A stretch of 64,000 nt of DNA from Ptychodera flava (GCF_041260155.1 NC_091934.1:43512398-43576397), one strand, 5' to 3'; shown: positions 32,901-43,452, counted from the stretch's first letter. Numbers and translations are program-made. Notes: a model not told the origin generated them from the sequence alone.

Positions 32901-35848
32901 CATCATGACAGCATTGACATTGAAGTTCAGAAAAGTTCTCTTCTTCAACTGTGAATCAGCAAACATACTTGTTCTTCATCAGTGCCCACACTTGATTTGA
33001 TGAAAGACAAGTGATTCATTCGAAACATGTCTGTTCACAGTGGAAGAAGAGAACTTTACTGTACTTCAATGCTGCACTTTGCTGCATAAGCATAAAATAA
33101 ACACCTATTGTCTATGAATGAATATATTACGGTAGAAATAGAACTGAGTGTTTAAAACAAAAAAATTCTAAAAGCTAAGCATAACTCTAACAAAACAATA
33201 CTCAAACGGCTCAGCGAAACAGCGAATTGGTTTGAAGGGAAAGTTTTAAGATAGAAACCCATGACATCTTTTCCATCCCTTTCTAGTTTTCAATCGCTTG
33301 AGAACGGAACTGGACCATCTGGTGCAAGACGTTTCTCCGCTGGAACATCGTAACCAATAATACATCTGATAACACAATGGTGAAATTTCCTGTTGGAACG
33401 TCAGATTCTGATTACAGAGGTCATCGCCATCCGCGGAGTCAACCCTCTACTGTAGAATCTGAGTCAACTTCCACACCAAATAACATCAAGACGAAGCATG
33501 AACCACAAACACTAGGTAACTCTAGATCTTTCATTTGACCTAGTATATAGTCTGTACCTGTTATAGCGTGATATCTAGAGGTTTGTGTGCCTTCCTTTTG
33601 CATTGCTTTTGCTGACTGCAATGGGTAATAAACATGATTTCTAGTATACGGTAAATGAAAAGATCTTCAAGATAAAAGATAGGCATTTTGAACGAAGTAC
33701 ATTTTTGACAAGTAACAAGTGTATTTTAATAACGAGACACGGTACTTTGGCAAAGTCTGATATTACATAATCTTGTTTATTTAACGTAAATTTTATAATG
33801 GTTTGGTTGACTAATAAATTTGCAAAATAAGTAAATAAATAAATAAATGTGTCAAGACGAAACACGATTCATCGAATTATTACAATCACCCGTACTGCAT
33901 TGGTTGAGGGACTGTGTTTGAACCATATCGGCGGTGTTTACATGCACAGTGATAACATTTTCGGAAATTTAACTGGTCAACCTTTGACGTTAGGGTTACT
34001 GTAAAATAAATCGTCTCGGCAAAACTAACGCGAATACAATCAGAACGAAACTACATTAAAAAATTCGTGACATGATAAGGATATTATTTTGTCCTTCAGC
34101 TAACAACTTTTAATGACAGTTATTAGCGAAAATGTTATTTAGCTGTTTTCATGTAATGTGTGCTGTTCATGACACTTTAGCTATAGTCAGTTTCGTAAGT
34201 TTTATTAATGTTTTCCGCGTAATTTTAACAGGAGACCGTTCAGTTTTTGGAATATCGGAATCGGGCAGTCATATCAGCACGACGACACAAAATGTTTACG
34301 GTGAGACATTTCGCAACATTGTGTACATAGTATCTTCTAGGAAACCTCTCTTCGGTGCTGTAACATTCGTCTTGAGTCAAAAATCCTTATAGTTGACCAG
34401 AAGCACACTTTCAATTTCCGAGCTATCTTCAAGTCAATATACATGATGGGGCAATAGTTGCTTTATGGTAGCCGCTTTTGGCTCATGGCTGCCTCTGGGC
34501 CTAGTCCGAGATCGGACTCTGATGACCAAAATATTTTGTACCCGTTTGTTTCTTTCTTTTGACTCTTATATTATGTAAACGAACATTCAGATAACAATAT
34601 TGAAAGCAGCGTTATATCCCTTTGAAACTGTCTAATTGATTATCCTTTACTATGTTTATCTACTGTAACGTGAAGGACGCATTCTGAGGTGCGGAGACGA
34701 TGGTATGCCGACGTCGTCTGTGTCAGACATTCCAACAAAGGACAGACAAGTCCACAGACAAGCCGAACAAGACTCAAAGCAGAAAGAAGATCACAACGGT
34801 ATGTGCAACTTTATTTCAGGAGTAATTTCCAAATAATATAATTATTTATAGCTACAGGTAAACATTGGAAGACGCTCGTGTACTGTTTCATTGTTTTATT
34901 GGTCAAAATATTGAGTCAGTTGTAGGCTTAAGTCATTGCTTGCTCATTACTGAAGAATATTCTGGCTTTTTTATTTTTTTCTAATCGGGGAAACAGTGAA
35001 ATATGTTTGCAATTGACAAGTTAAATTCCGAAAAACATGTTATCAGAAGTCGACTACTTGATGCCATGTCCTTTTTGTCAAACGCGAACCATGTCGTTTT
35101 GAGAGTGTTACTTCTTTTTTTGAGAAATTTAACATCGAGGTAGCTATCCAGCGTTTTTGTTAAAGTTTTAGTTTTTTATTAAAATCTGGTCTTTCCTAGG
35201 ATATACATGTGAAACTGAATAACACAACCATGGAAACACGATCGATGGTACACACTTTGTGAGGATAAGTCACTCAAACAAAATCAAATGAAAACTTGCT
35301 TTCTGCATAGAAAATTCAGAATTTTCCAGTAGGGAGAAATAAGAGTAACACTCTCTGGGCCATACAATCCCGAGTCTCATCGAAGCTTAAGCTGTGCCAC
35401 TTTTGTTTAGCCAGTGATGCAACGTATTTCTGGCCAGTGATGCAACATATTTCGCACAGGAGGGGTTGATTGGGAGTCAGACAATGAAGCTACCACAATA
35501 GATAGAAGCAACGATGTGTGTTCCCGCCCTGGGGTAAGCGGTTACCAACAGTCGCAGTCCTTCTGACCCTGTGGTTTTCATCGTGTTGATAGTACTTGTA
35601 ATCCAGCGATAATTCAAAATATAACAATAAATAGTATTTTATTGTCGTCGAGCGTTGAATGAAATAAAATGAATGGATACATAATTTTAAACTTCTCCGT
35701 GCGTTTCCAGTTTTGCGAACCTAAACAGACCTGGAACGATCGGTGTGAGTGCTCATAGATGGCGGTGTTCATTTCACATCTGATTTTATTTTTTACAGGG
35801 GGCTTGGATCACAGAATCGTCGATTCTGAAGATGAACCCCTGCTTTAA
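23936..35848 (+). CDS. TNF-receptor-superfamily-like transmembrane receptor (paralogue 1)
   Basis: Proposed exons: 23936-23974 (start), 25238-25391, 26147-26418, 26963-27056, 27385-27522, 27704-27795, 28500-28607, 28886-28970, 33418-33515, 34232-34300, 34676-34798, 35460-35533 and 35799-35848. Exons 1 and 2 join in phase 0 to give a plausible signal peptide (basic start, then VSYIMVCMVMQILA). Exons 2-6 hold TNFR-type cysteine-rich repeats, e.g. CCDSC, then TTTCFECHYGTYTDLPN, and CRVCPNGTFANEFDRIAEC. Exon 7 encodes one TM helix (IYLGVIVSVILFCLVICGFVIG) followed by basic residues. The tail is Ser/Thr/Asp-rich, has no death domain or clear TRAF-binding box that I can see, and ends in DSEDEPLL. 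Family role: binding TNF-like ligands at the cell surface. Exon 3 does not keep frame with exon 2 by one base. A related gene lies at 43781. Confidence 0.72.
25238..25391 (+). CDS. TNFR-like gene 1 exon 2 (signal core and start of CRD1)
   Basis: Acceptor aataatag, donor CAAAAAG|GTGAGA (phase 1). Encodes VSYIMVCMVMQILASDD, then EICHTG...RCCDSCQKG, the first cysteines of a TNFR repeat (C-C-x2-C). Confidence 0.7.
26147..26418 (+). CDS. TNFR-like gene 1 exon 3 (CRD1/CRD2)
   Basis: Encodes the end of the first and a second cysteine-rich repeat (VCDIDKPHTTTCFECHYGTY... CECEPGYYELNSGLCKPW). Donor CCAG|GTAACT, phase 1. The best acceptor (cttgtag before 26147) leaves one base too few to stay in frame with exon 2. 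The paralogue's matching exon (45098) has the extra base. A weak acceptor at 26163 would restore frame while losing four residues. Confidence 0.7.
26963..27056 (+). CDS. TNFR-like gene 1 exon 4 (CRD3 start)
   Basis: Acceptor ttttgtcag, donor CGAAA|GTAGGT, phase 1 to 2. Encodes DLECRVCPNGTFANEF and DRIAECLPH, a classic C-x2-C-x2-GTF TNFR pattern. Confidence 0.7.
27385..27522 (+). CDS. TNFR-like gene 1 exon 5 (CRD3/4)
   Basis: Acceptor tgtttgcag, donor TTCAT|GTGTAA, phase 2 to 2. Encodes LCSCKNDIF, then LCFNTARCHSCGDI. Cysteine spacing and compatible phases on both sides support it, although the donor is weak. Confidence 0.6.
27704..27795 (+). CDS. TNFR-like gene 1 exon 6 (end of CRDs, stalk)
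   Basis: Acceptor gttaaatag, donor TCTGCAG|GTATAG, phase 2 to 1. Encodes CESEGLVTVKNGTNSEDAVC and a short Ser/Thr stalk before the TM exon. One N-glycosylation sequon (NGT). Confidence 0.65.
28500..28607 (+). CDS. TNFR-like gene 1 exon 7 (transmembrane)
   Basis: Acceptor atcttatcag, donor AGTCAAG|GTATCT, phase 1 to 1. Encodes about 22 hydrophobic residues (IYLGVIVSVILFCLVICGFV) and then a basic, cysteine-containing juxtamembrane segment (GRCICQRYRSS), consistent with type I topology. Confidence 0.75.
28886..28970 (+). CDS. TNFR-like gene 1 exon 8 (cytoplasmic)
   Basis: Acceptor gtacacag, donor GCTAA|GTAAGG, phase 1 to 2. Encodes an acidic/proline segment (PAIEGDGMSDTDTLPPGAEA). Confidence 0.65.
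29335..32413. mobile_element. 3.1 kb TIR element carrying satellite, PIF/Harbinger-like ends (non-autonomous)
   Basis: The ends are inverted copies of each other over about 150 bases, both starting GGGACTGGACATAAATTACA and then G-rich. TTA flanks the element on both sides, a 3 bp duplication of the kind PIF/Harbinger transposons make. No transposase is visible. Instead the middle is filled by a ~180 bp tandem satellite. It sits in the intron between exons 8 and 9 of the TNFR-like gene. Family assignment is inferred from the target site only. Confidence 0.75.
29860..31800 (+). repeat. ~180 bp satellite, about ten copies
   Basis: Tandem units containing TGGTTTCAAGTCAATGG, GATTCACTATACATGGCAG and CCAATACAAAACTAGG. 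Period 180 bp in the most regular part (31340-31720), with more degenerate copies to the left. The repeated short ORFs here are by-products. Confidence 0.9.
32908..33074. mobile_element. small hairpin (MITE-like) element, ~165 bp
   Basis: Inverted ends: CAGCATTGACATTGAAGTTC...TTCTCTTCTTC on the left matches the reverse complement of GAAGAAGAGAACTTTACTG...TTCAATGCTG on the right over about 45 bases with some mismatches. No coding content. Family unknown. Confidence 0.6.
33418..33515 (+). CDS. TNFR-like gene 1 exon 9 (cytoplasmic tail)
   Basis: Acceptor tctgattacag, donor ACTAG|GTAACT, phase 2 to 1. Encodes HRHPRSQPSTVESESTSTP and NNIKTKHEPQTL, a Ser/Thr-rich segment. An upstream acceptor at 33402 is possible and would not suit exon 8's phase. 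Confidence 0.55.
34232..34300 (+). CDS. TNFR-like gene 1 exon 10
   Basis: Acceptor ttttaacag, donor GTTTACG|GTGAGA, phase 1 to 1. Encodes DRSVFGISESGSHISTTTQN and VY. Supported by splice sites and phase. Confidence 0.55.
34676..34798 (+). CDS. TNFR-like gene 1 exon 11
   Basis: Acceptor gtgaag, donor CACAACG|GTATGT, phase 1 to 1. Encodes CGDDGMPTSSVSDIPTKDRQ followed by a Gln/Lys/Asp-rich hydrophilic stretch. Confidence 0.5.
35410..35459 (+). repeat. 24 bp tandem duplication abutting a splice acceptor
   Basis: CCAGTGATGCAACGTATTTC and CCAGTGATGCAACATATTTC lie in tandem, the second copy leading into the acceptor of exon 12. Confidence 0.85.
35460..35566 (+). CDS. TNFR-like gene 1 exon 12 with possible alternative end
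   Basis: Acceptor ttcgcacag. Encodes GGVDWESDNEATTIDRSNDV, then CSRPG. It may splice at GGG|GTAAGC (35533). If not spliced, it reads into GVSGYQQSQSF and a stop at 35564-35566. Its phase-0 donor does not suit the DEPLL frame of the last exon, so the two C-termini may be alternatives. Confidence 0.5.
35799..35848 (+). CDS. TNFR-like gene 1 last exon (acidic dileucine end)
   Basis: Acceptor attttttacag. In the phase-1 frame it encodes GLDHRIVDSEDEPLL and a stop. The D-x-x-L-L end in an acidic context is the type of sorting signal bound by GGA or AP adaptors. The paralogue at 49961 also has DTPLL near its end. Confidence 0.55.
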
Positions 35849-35889
35849 TATCTGCCCGATACACTTCATTTACCTTCAATAATGTTCAT

Positions 35890-36460
35890 ATGCTTCATCG
35901 GTACATGAGATCTACCAGCAAGGAAATTTATTGTCATCTACGCCACACTGGCTACATCAGGAAATACCTCACTAGGGAAACCTGTCAAAAGATAGTACAA
36001 ACAGTGTTATTTCTAACTAATACTATTGCAATTCATTACTGTATGGACTTCCCGATCCAGTATTTATCTCCTTCAGGGTGCTCAAATACGGCAGCTAGAA
36101 TTGTTTTACAGTACAAAAAAGACCAGACTATGTACATCCAGCCCTCCAGCACCACACTGATTACCGGTCGACAAACCTGGATGTATGTTTGGCTCCGAAT
36201 CGAACAAGATGTGCGCATTTCACTGTAGCCTGGCAACTTACGGAGGAAGGTCTTTCTCTTTTGTGGCTCCACGACTTTGGAATTCCTCACCATGTGACAT
36301 TCGATACATCCACTGTGAACAGCTTCAAGCATAACTTAAAGAATCCTTTGTTCGCCAAGGCATAATGTACACTGATGACTTACCTGCGCCTCTGAGAATA
36401 ACATCGCTTATTTTTTTTGGGCGCACAAAAAAAAATTTTTGATCGATTGATTGATTTAAG
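35890..36460 (+). mobile_element. LINE 3' end fragment (CR1/L2-like)
   Basis: Translations recall the C-terminal end of non-LTR reverse transcriptases. One frame has YIRKYLTRETCQKIVQTVLF and NTAARIVLQYKKD. A second frame further on has YGGRSFSFVAPRLWNSSP, a strongly conserved C-terminal LINE motif. Frames are interrupted, so the copy is dead and 5'-truncated. It finishes with a GATT-type tail (ATCGATTGATTGATTT), as in CR1/L2 LINEs. Confidence 0.65.
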
Positions 36461-36469
36461 ACTATAGTC

Positions 36470-38550
36470 ATAAGACAGATGAATACAAAACCTGAGTAAA
36501 ATATGTAATCTTATGTGCTTTTTGACCCCCATGTGCCAAAGGCAGATATCATCACTATATCAGTCTGTGTGTATGTCAGTCTATCTGTCTGCATAATTGT
36601 TTGTCTGTATGTCAGTAGACCAAATTTGTGGAGCCCGTAACCCAAAACTTATTACAACAAATGTAACTAGCTTAGGTATGTGGAATGTTTGGGTATTTTC
36701 TAGAAATAACTGGAATCTCAAAGATGTGGTTTTCACAGTTTAAGTTCTTTTCATCCTTGTGTCAAAATGATGATGATGTTTGGATATTTGTTATTTAAGT
36801 CCAATTTTGTTATTTTTGTCACAACATTTCAAAACTGGTGTAATAACTTTCAAAGCTTTTTGATAGGTTTCTAAGGATGATTACTTTTTATCATGAAATC
36901 GCGCATTTTCCTGTAACATGTAACATTTTGCAAAACAGTTGCAATTTAAGTGATACATACTACATGCTATTCCATTTTCGGAACTTAGCACCGATCCATT
37001 GCTGCGTTCGTAGCGTAAGAATTAAAAATCTTATTTTGTAAACATAATTTTACTTCCGTCCAAATTTGAGAGGAGTACTTCACATGATAAGGTACAAAGT
37101 TATCATGAAATTGCATTTCAGTACCCTTCCTTCAGGAAAAAAACATGCAATCAAAGTAAGACTTTCATGGTCCCATGTTAAAAATCGTATATAGTTTAAT
37201 GTACTCTAAATGATTATAACTCACAAGTCACACTCGCCTGTTGCTGTCTGACTCATGTACACATTTTGTAATGTTTTCTGTGGATACTACTCATATCATA
37301 AATCATAATTGTACACACATCTCCTTTTGATTTTTATGCTTTTTATATTTTATTACATTCTTCTTTGGTTTCGAGAGAATTATTACGTTTAAACTGTGAA
37401 AATGAATTCTGAGTATCTATTTTTTTTACATTTACATTTGATAATTTTCCACTTTTCCTGTTTTCGTACTCTGAAGCTCTTGCACTGGTTATAATTTTTA
37501 AGTTTGTAAGTTGACCGATGTCCCTTTATCCCCGTCTTTGTAATATATTATGATAGATCTATATTATGATAGATTTGAAGAAATTGAGGACAATACAAGA
37601 GCAATGGAGAAAGTATTTGAATAGAAAATAATCTTTGTGTTGTAACGGGCTTTCTTTTCAAAGTGTTTTACAGAATTTCAGAATTATGTTCACACAGGTG
37701 TTGACGATGCGAAAGAGGGCTTTTTCCATTAGACTTGCAGATCTTTGTTTTACACCTAACTTGTCTCAGGAAAAGGTTATCAGGTAGTTCCGAGTTAAAA
37801 GCGGGATTGCAATACATTACTTTGAAACGATTTTATTTATTAGCATTACCATTACGATGAAATTTTAAAAATAAAATAATTTTTAATAGTTTCTCTTGTA
37901 TCTCTCCCATTTAATTTCATACACAACCTATTTGGAATTGGCAGCCCAGGCCAGAGGTTTTCTTTGCGATAAATGAGTTACCTATATGAGTCTGCGCAGT
38001 AGTTAGCTTCTGCCGGAGTTAGTTTCTGTGATTCCTGGAGAAACTCCGCTGTATAGCGTTCACCTACTAATTGCGTTCACCCCACTCACGCGCGCGTTTC
38101 ACATGAAAATAATAGCAGACAAATCATCGCATTCACCCCACTCAAACATTCCCGAATCACAGACTTGAACCAAGTCTTGACAATCATTAAAATTCCATTA
38201 GCTGTATCTTCTGGCGATTTTTCCGTTAGTTTTGATTGAAATGATCACTGGCTCATGTTGAATAGCCTGTCAAATAACAGAGAATGGCATATTATTCGGA
38301 AACATTACGTGCCCTACAACTAAATAACATGTGATTTTACAACGAAAATTTCAATTTTTGTCCGGACAGAAATACAAACTCTGCAACGTAGGCATTCTTC
38401 TGCACCTGCGCGACCATTTACAGCAATTTCAAAATAAATATTCATTACTTATGCCCGGTACTTACGTCGTAGTCCATTGTCCGAGCACGTTGCGTAGCCA
38501 GATGTCTGGGCAGGCGGTAGAAGTTGCAACTGTCTGGCAATCCACGACGC
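36470..38550. other. intergenic AT-rich stretch
   Basis: No gene or mobile-element termini recognised. AT-rich, with scattered short ORFs only. Confidence 0.5.
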
Positions 38551-38577
38551 AATGTTACGGTGGCCCAAAACTACCTG

Positions 38578-39146
38578 TTCTCCGCATTCAAAGTCTGCGT
38601 CGCATTCAATTGTTTTTCTCTCACATATGTCTCTGCATTCAAAGTCTGCGTCGCATTCAATTGTTTTTCTCTCACATATGTCTCCGCATTCAAAGTCTGC
38701 GTCGCATTCAATTGTTTTTCTCTCACATAAGCTTATGTCTCCGCATTCAAAGTCTGCGTCGCAATCAAATGTTTTTCTCTCACATATGTCTCCGCATTCA
38801 AAGTCTGCGTCGCAATCAAATGTTTTTCTCTCACATATGTCTCCGCATTCAAAGTCTGCGTCGCAATCAAATGTTTTTCTCTCACATGTCTCCGCATTCA
38901 AAGTCTGCGTCGCAATCAAATGTTTTTCTCTCACATATGTCTCCGCATTCAAAGTCTGCGTCGCAATCAAATGTTTTTCTCTCACATATGTCTCCGCATT
39001 CAAAGTCTGCGTCGCAATCAAATGTTTTTCTCTCACATATGTCTCCGCATTCCAAGTCTGCGTCGCAATCAAATGTTTTTCTCTCACATATGTCTCCGCA
39101 TTCCAAGTCTGCGTCGCATTCAATTGTTTTTCTCTCACATATGTCT
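38578..39146 (+). repeat. 51 bp tandem repeats, left arm
   Basis: About eleven units beginning CTCCGCATTCAAAGTCTGCG and ending TTTTTCTCTCACATATGT. Outer units have CGCATTCAATTG and inner ones CGCAATCAAATG. One unit carries a six-base insertion (AAGCTT region near 38730). Confidence 0.95.
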
Positions 39147-41771
39147 CCGAGGTATGCCTCAGTGTACGTTATTCCGCGAAGCATAATTTCTATCGAACAG
39201 CGCTCTCAGACGGTCGCTATTGACAATGACGAACATTGTATCAAGTTATTTTCAATAGATTATCGATCGAAAATTTGTTTGGACGCCGCTTGTGCCGGGC
39301 GCTCGTGTGTTGAGGTCACGTCATAAACATTTCCACAATAACCCATATATTGACTTATACACTTAAATATCAACATTGAAGGTATCCGTTGGTTTCCTGT
39401 ACTGAAATTAAATCGACGACAATTTTTTTAGTTTTGGTGATACTTTTACGTACGTTTCGGCACATTTTGGCGCACCTCGGCGTAGTTTGGCGCCATTGTG
39501 AACGGGGGACTACAAGCGAGTGAGCGAGACAACAATGTGTCAATTTCGGACAAAAGCATATCGATCGATAACGTTCACTGCACGATTACAGTGGAGATCG
39601 ACTCTACGCCCGTTCGCCTCTGTTCTGTGTTATTCTTGCAGTTTACTGGGATTTTCATAGTTAATATTCGCCAAAATTTGGTATAAATTACAACAACCTG
39701 ACTGGTATTTGGTCTGTATAATTTAAGAGACGCTAACCGATTAAAATGGGTCAATATTAGACCCTGATTCTGCATATGCAAACGCTGTAAGATCGCCATT
39801 TTATTGAGGGCAAGAGCAAAATTCAGCGATCGGAAAAATAAAATGCAACTAAAACAAGTTTCGTCGAGAAATTCAAAAAACTAAAACGACAGCAATTTTG
39901 TATATATATCAAGGAAACACCGTGCCACTTTTCACTATAATTGGTTCAGAATTGAGAAATTTGAACGAGCGATAGTTGTACGGTCTGTTCAGTACATTAA
40001 ACGCAATTGTTTTCTATGGGAAATCGAGCAGAGTAGACACATCGTAAAATGAAAAATACATCTGAAAAAAACCGTTGGTTTAACTTTTTCATTTCGCTGT
40101 TATTTTTATAATATTTGGTATGACACATATCATGAAGGGTAACTAAAACTCTAGTGTTTTATTTTTTTTAGTTTCCCTCTTTTTTTATGAAATGACGAGT
40201 TGAAGATCGTTTTGCTGTTGACTGTGTTTTTACTTGATTTTGCATATGTCTCTTATCGCTTACGTATTTTTGGAATTCCCTTGTGAAATTCTTCCCAAAA
40301 TATTATGATTGTAAGGGCAGCATATACGGGAAATAGGACCTGTTGCTCTTTCATTAATATTTAGATGTGCAGCAAGGAAATACGGCGAAATTTTCAACAT
40401 GACGCGGGAGGTGAAATTGACTCTCCGAACGCGCACTCCACGTATGTGTGGCAAAAATTCGGGACGCATACGTGGAGTGCGCGTTCGGAGAGTCGATTTC
40501 ACCTCCCGCGTCATGTTGAAAATTTCGCCGTATTTCCTTGCTGCACATCTAAATATTAATGAAAGAGCAACAGGTCCTATTTCCCGTATATGCTGCCCTT
40601 ACAATTATAATATTTTGGGAAGAATTTCACAAGTTAGGGAATTCCAAAAATACGTAAGCGATAAGAGACATATGCAAAATCAAGTAAAAACACAGTCAAC
40701 AGCAAAACGATCTTCAACTCGTCATTTCATAAAAAAAGAGGGAAACTAAAAAAAATAAAACCATAGAGTTTTAGTTACCCTTCATGATATGTGTCATACC
40801 AAATATTATAAAAATAACAGCGAAATGAAAAAGTTAAACCAACGGTTTTTTTCAGATGTATTTTTCATTTTACGATGTGTCTACTCTGCTCGATTTCCCA
40901 TAGAAAACAATTGCGTTTAATGTACTGAACAGACCGTACAACTATCGCTCGTTCAAATTTCTCAATTCTGAACCAATTATAGTGAAAAGTGGCACGGTGT
41001 TTCCTTGATATATATACAAAATTGCTGTCGTTTTAGTTTTTTGAATTTCTCGACGAAACTTGTTTTAGTTGCATTTTATTTTTCCGATCGCTGAACTTTT
41101 GCTCTTGCCCTCAATAAAATGGCGATCTTACAGCGTTTGCATATGCAGAATCAGGGTCTAATATTGACCCATTTTAATCGGTTAGCGTCTCTTAAATTAT
41201 ACAGACCAAATACCAGTCAGGTTGTTGTAATTTATACCAAATTTTGGCGAATATTAACTATGAAAATCCCAGTAAACTGCAAGAATAACACAGAACAGAG
41301 GCGAACGGGCGTAGAGTCGATCTCCACTGTAATCGTGCAGTGAACGTTATCGATCGATATGCTTTTGTCCGAAATTGACACATTGTTGTCTCGCTCACTC
41401 GCTTGTAGTCCCCCGTTCACAATGGCGCCAAACTACGCGGAGGTGCGCCAAAATGTGCCGAAACGTACGTAAAAGTATCACCAAAACTAAAAAAATTGTC
41501 GTCGATTTAATTTCAGTACAGGAAACCAACGGATTCCTTCAATGTTGATATTTAAGTGTATAAGTCAATATATGGGTTATTGTGGAAATGTTTATGACGT
41601 GACCTCAACACACGAGCGCCGGCACAAGCGGCGTCCAAACAAATTTTCGATCGATAATCTATTGAAAATAACTTGATACAATGTTCGTCATTGTCAATAG
41701 CGACCGTCTGAGAGCGCTGTTCGATAGAAATTATGCTTCGCGGAATAACGTACACTGAGGCATACCTCGGA

Positions 41772-42342
41772 GACATATGTGAGAGAAAAACAATTGAATG
41801 CGACGCAGACTTGGAATGCGGAGACATATGTGAGAGAAAAACATTTGATTGCGACGCAGACTTTGAATGCGGAGACATATGTGAGAGAAAAACATTTGAT
41901 TGCGACGCAGACTTTGAATGCGGAGACATGTGTGAGAGAAAAACATTTGATTGCGACGCAGACTTTGAATGCGGAGACATATGTGAGAGAAAAACATTTG
42001 ATTGCGACGCAGACTTTGAATGCGGAGACATATGTGAGAGAAAAACATTTGATTGCGACGCAGACTTTGAATGCGGAGACATATGTGAGAGAAAAACATT
42101 TGATTGCGACGCAGACTTTGAATGCGGAGACATAAGTGAGAGAAAAACATTTGATTGCGACGCAGACTTTGAATGCGGAGACATAAGCTTATGTGAGAGA
42201 AAACAATTGAATGCGACGCAGACTTTGAATGCGGAGACATATGTGAGAGAAAAACAATTGAATGCGACGCAGACTTTGAATGCAGGAGACATATGTGAGA
42301 GAAAAACAATTGAATGCGACGCAGACTTTGAATGCGGAGAAC
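41772..42342 (-). repeat. 51 bp tandem repeats, right arm
   Basis: Mirror image of the left-arm array, again about eleven units with the same order of unit variants, including the AAGCTT-containing one near 42185. Confidence 0.95.
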
Positions 42343-42738
42343 AGGTAGTTTTGGGCCACCGTACAATGTTGTTTTGATCCCGCAATAAACGTGAACTTGT
42401 ACATCTCGCGTATCGCGGCGTCACCATATCTGCGTTTCTCCCCTGCACGCTGAGCATGCCAGACGTCAACAAACCGGAGCTCGGAAGGGCAACACGTTTG
42501 AACAAAAATTAGCAGTTTTATGTGGCTATAACATCACTAATCATGTTTGTTCTTCATAAAACAAAATTTTGCAACAAATATGAGCCTCCAACATGGAATT
42601 TTCCGAGGGTAAAAATGGTCAAAAGTTGCAAATAATGGCCCTTTAATAGGACGACAGCCAGTGGCTCTTCCCCAAGTAAAATACCGCATGAAGATGTATA
42701 TTTCAGTATGTTATCTCTCAGTATACTTTAGTATACTA

Positions 42739-43047
42739 TCATTTACAACCTGAGTGAAACAATGTGTAATTCAGGGGGATTAAATAGAAGCCAGGAATGG
42801 GGGTATTTCCAAACACTAGCACAATCCTAACCCCGCCGTCATCAATATTTTTAGCAGAGATACGTACGCGTCCGTATTGGTTTTGCATAACAAAAGCACA
42901 CCAGGTCTCGTATCTGGGCGTTTCGATTTGGACTCTGTCCACTGTACCAAACCTTGTGGACGTCACATTTTCAGTGTCCTGAGGTGGCAGGTATCGACCA
43001 TTATAGTTTGGGAGTGTTATGAAAAAGATATTAGCATAGAATGACAT
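42739..43047 (-). CDS. hypothetical minus-strand exon or ORF
   Basis: 102 codons with balanced composition, including RYETWCAFVMQNQYGRVRIS and VRIVLVFGNTPIPGFYL. No family recognised. It lies between the foldback and the second TNFR-like gene on the opposite strand. It could be an exon of an unseen gene, a retrocopy, or chance. Confidence 0.25.
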   Translation of the reverse strand: MSFYANIFFITLPNYNGRYLPPQDTENVTSTRFGTVDRVQIETPRYETWCAFVMQNQYGRVRISAKNIDDGGVRIVLVFGNTPIPGFYLIPLNYTLFHSGCK

Positions 43048-43251
43048 TTTTGAACAAATTTCAGCCTGTCTTGTTTTGCCACAATATCTGAAAATTGAAA
43101 AAGTGTAAAATTGTTAGGAAAAACCTCACATTGTCAGTCAGCGCTGTAAATCTTGAAAGGCGAAAAATGTTCTGCATAACCTCATTTTGTGTACCCTCTC
43201 TCAAAATCTTATGTTTTATTCCAAAAACCTTAAAACCTTTACCCCTATCCT

Positions 43252-43452
43252 TTATTTTTCTTTGACCGTCTTCGGCCACCGGTAACGAAGTCGGTCTCGA
43301 ATCAATCGTGGCATGTATTTTCGGTAATCTTTTCTTAACTTCATATTTGGCATACAGTGAACTTGGGGAGTTCTATGCACGCCATGACTCTTTACATTTA
43401 GCGCTTTAGCAGCGTACTTGGGAAAGACAGCTCGTAATGGATGACAAATCAA
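43252..43452 (-). CDS. hypothetical minus-strand ORF, basic
   Basis: 66 codons ending in a very basic stretch (RKDYRKYMPRLIRDRLRYRW). It lies upstream, on the same strand, of the 42739-43047 ORF. No family recognised; weak support. Confidence 0.2.
   Translation of the reverse strand: MICHPLRAVFPKYAAKALNVKSHGVHRTPQVHCMPNMKLRKDYRKYMPRLIRDRLRYRWPKTVKEK

Larger units (their letters stand above)
38556..42363. mobile_element. 3.8 kb foldback element / giant palindrome
   Basis: Two arms of about 1.89 kb are reverse complements with few differences and meet at a loop of only about 20 bases (40447-40466). The outer part of each arm is an array of about eleven 51 bp tandem repeats. The inner part is unique non-coding sequence. 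This layout (long inverted repeats whose outer domains are short tandem repeats) is that of foldback transposons such as Drosophila FB and sea urchin TU. No transposase is visible. The long ORFs on both strands arise because 51 is divisible by three, and they should not be annotated as genes. Confidence 0.85.

Noticed and set aside
33287-33350. Possible TNFR-like exon after ttctag (FQSLENGTGPSGARRFSAG)
   Set aside because: The phase suits exon 8, but the only donor is poor and the frame stops at once. The 33418 exon fits both sides better.
38331-39326. Long ORFs of 200-330 codons on both strands in the left arm of the palindrome
   Set aside because: They are products of a stop-free 51 bp tandem repeat and appear in several frames on both strands, mirrored at 41552-42505.
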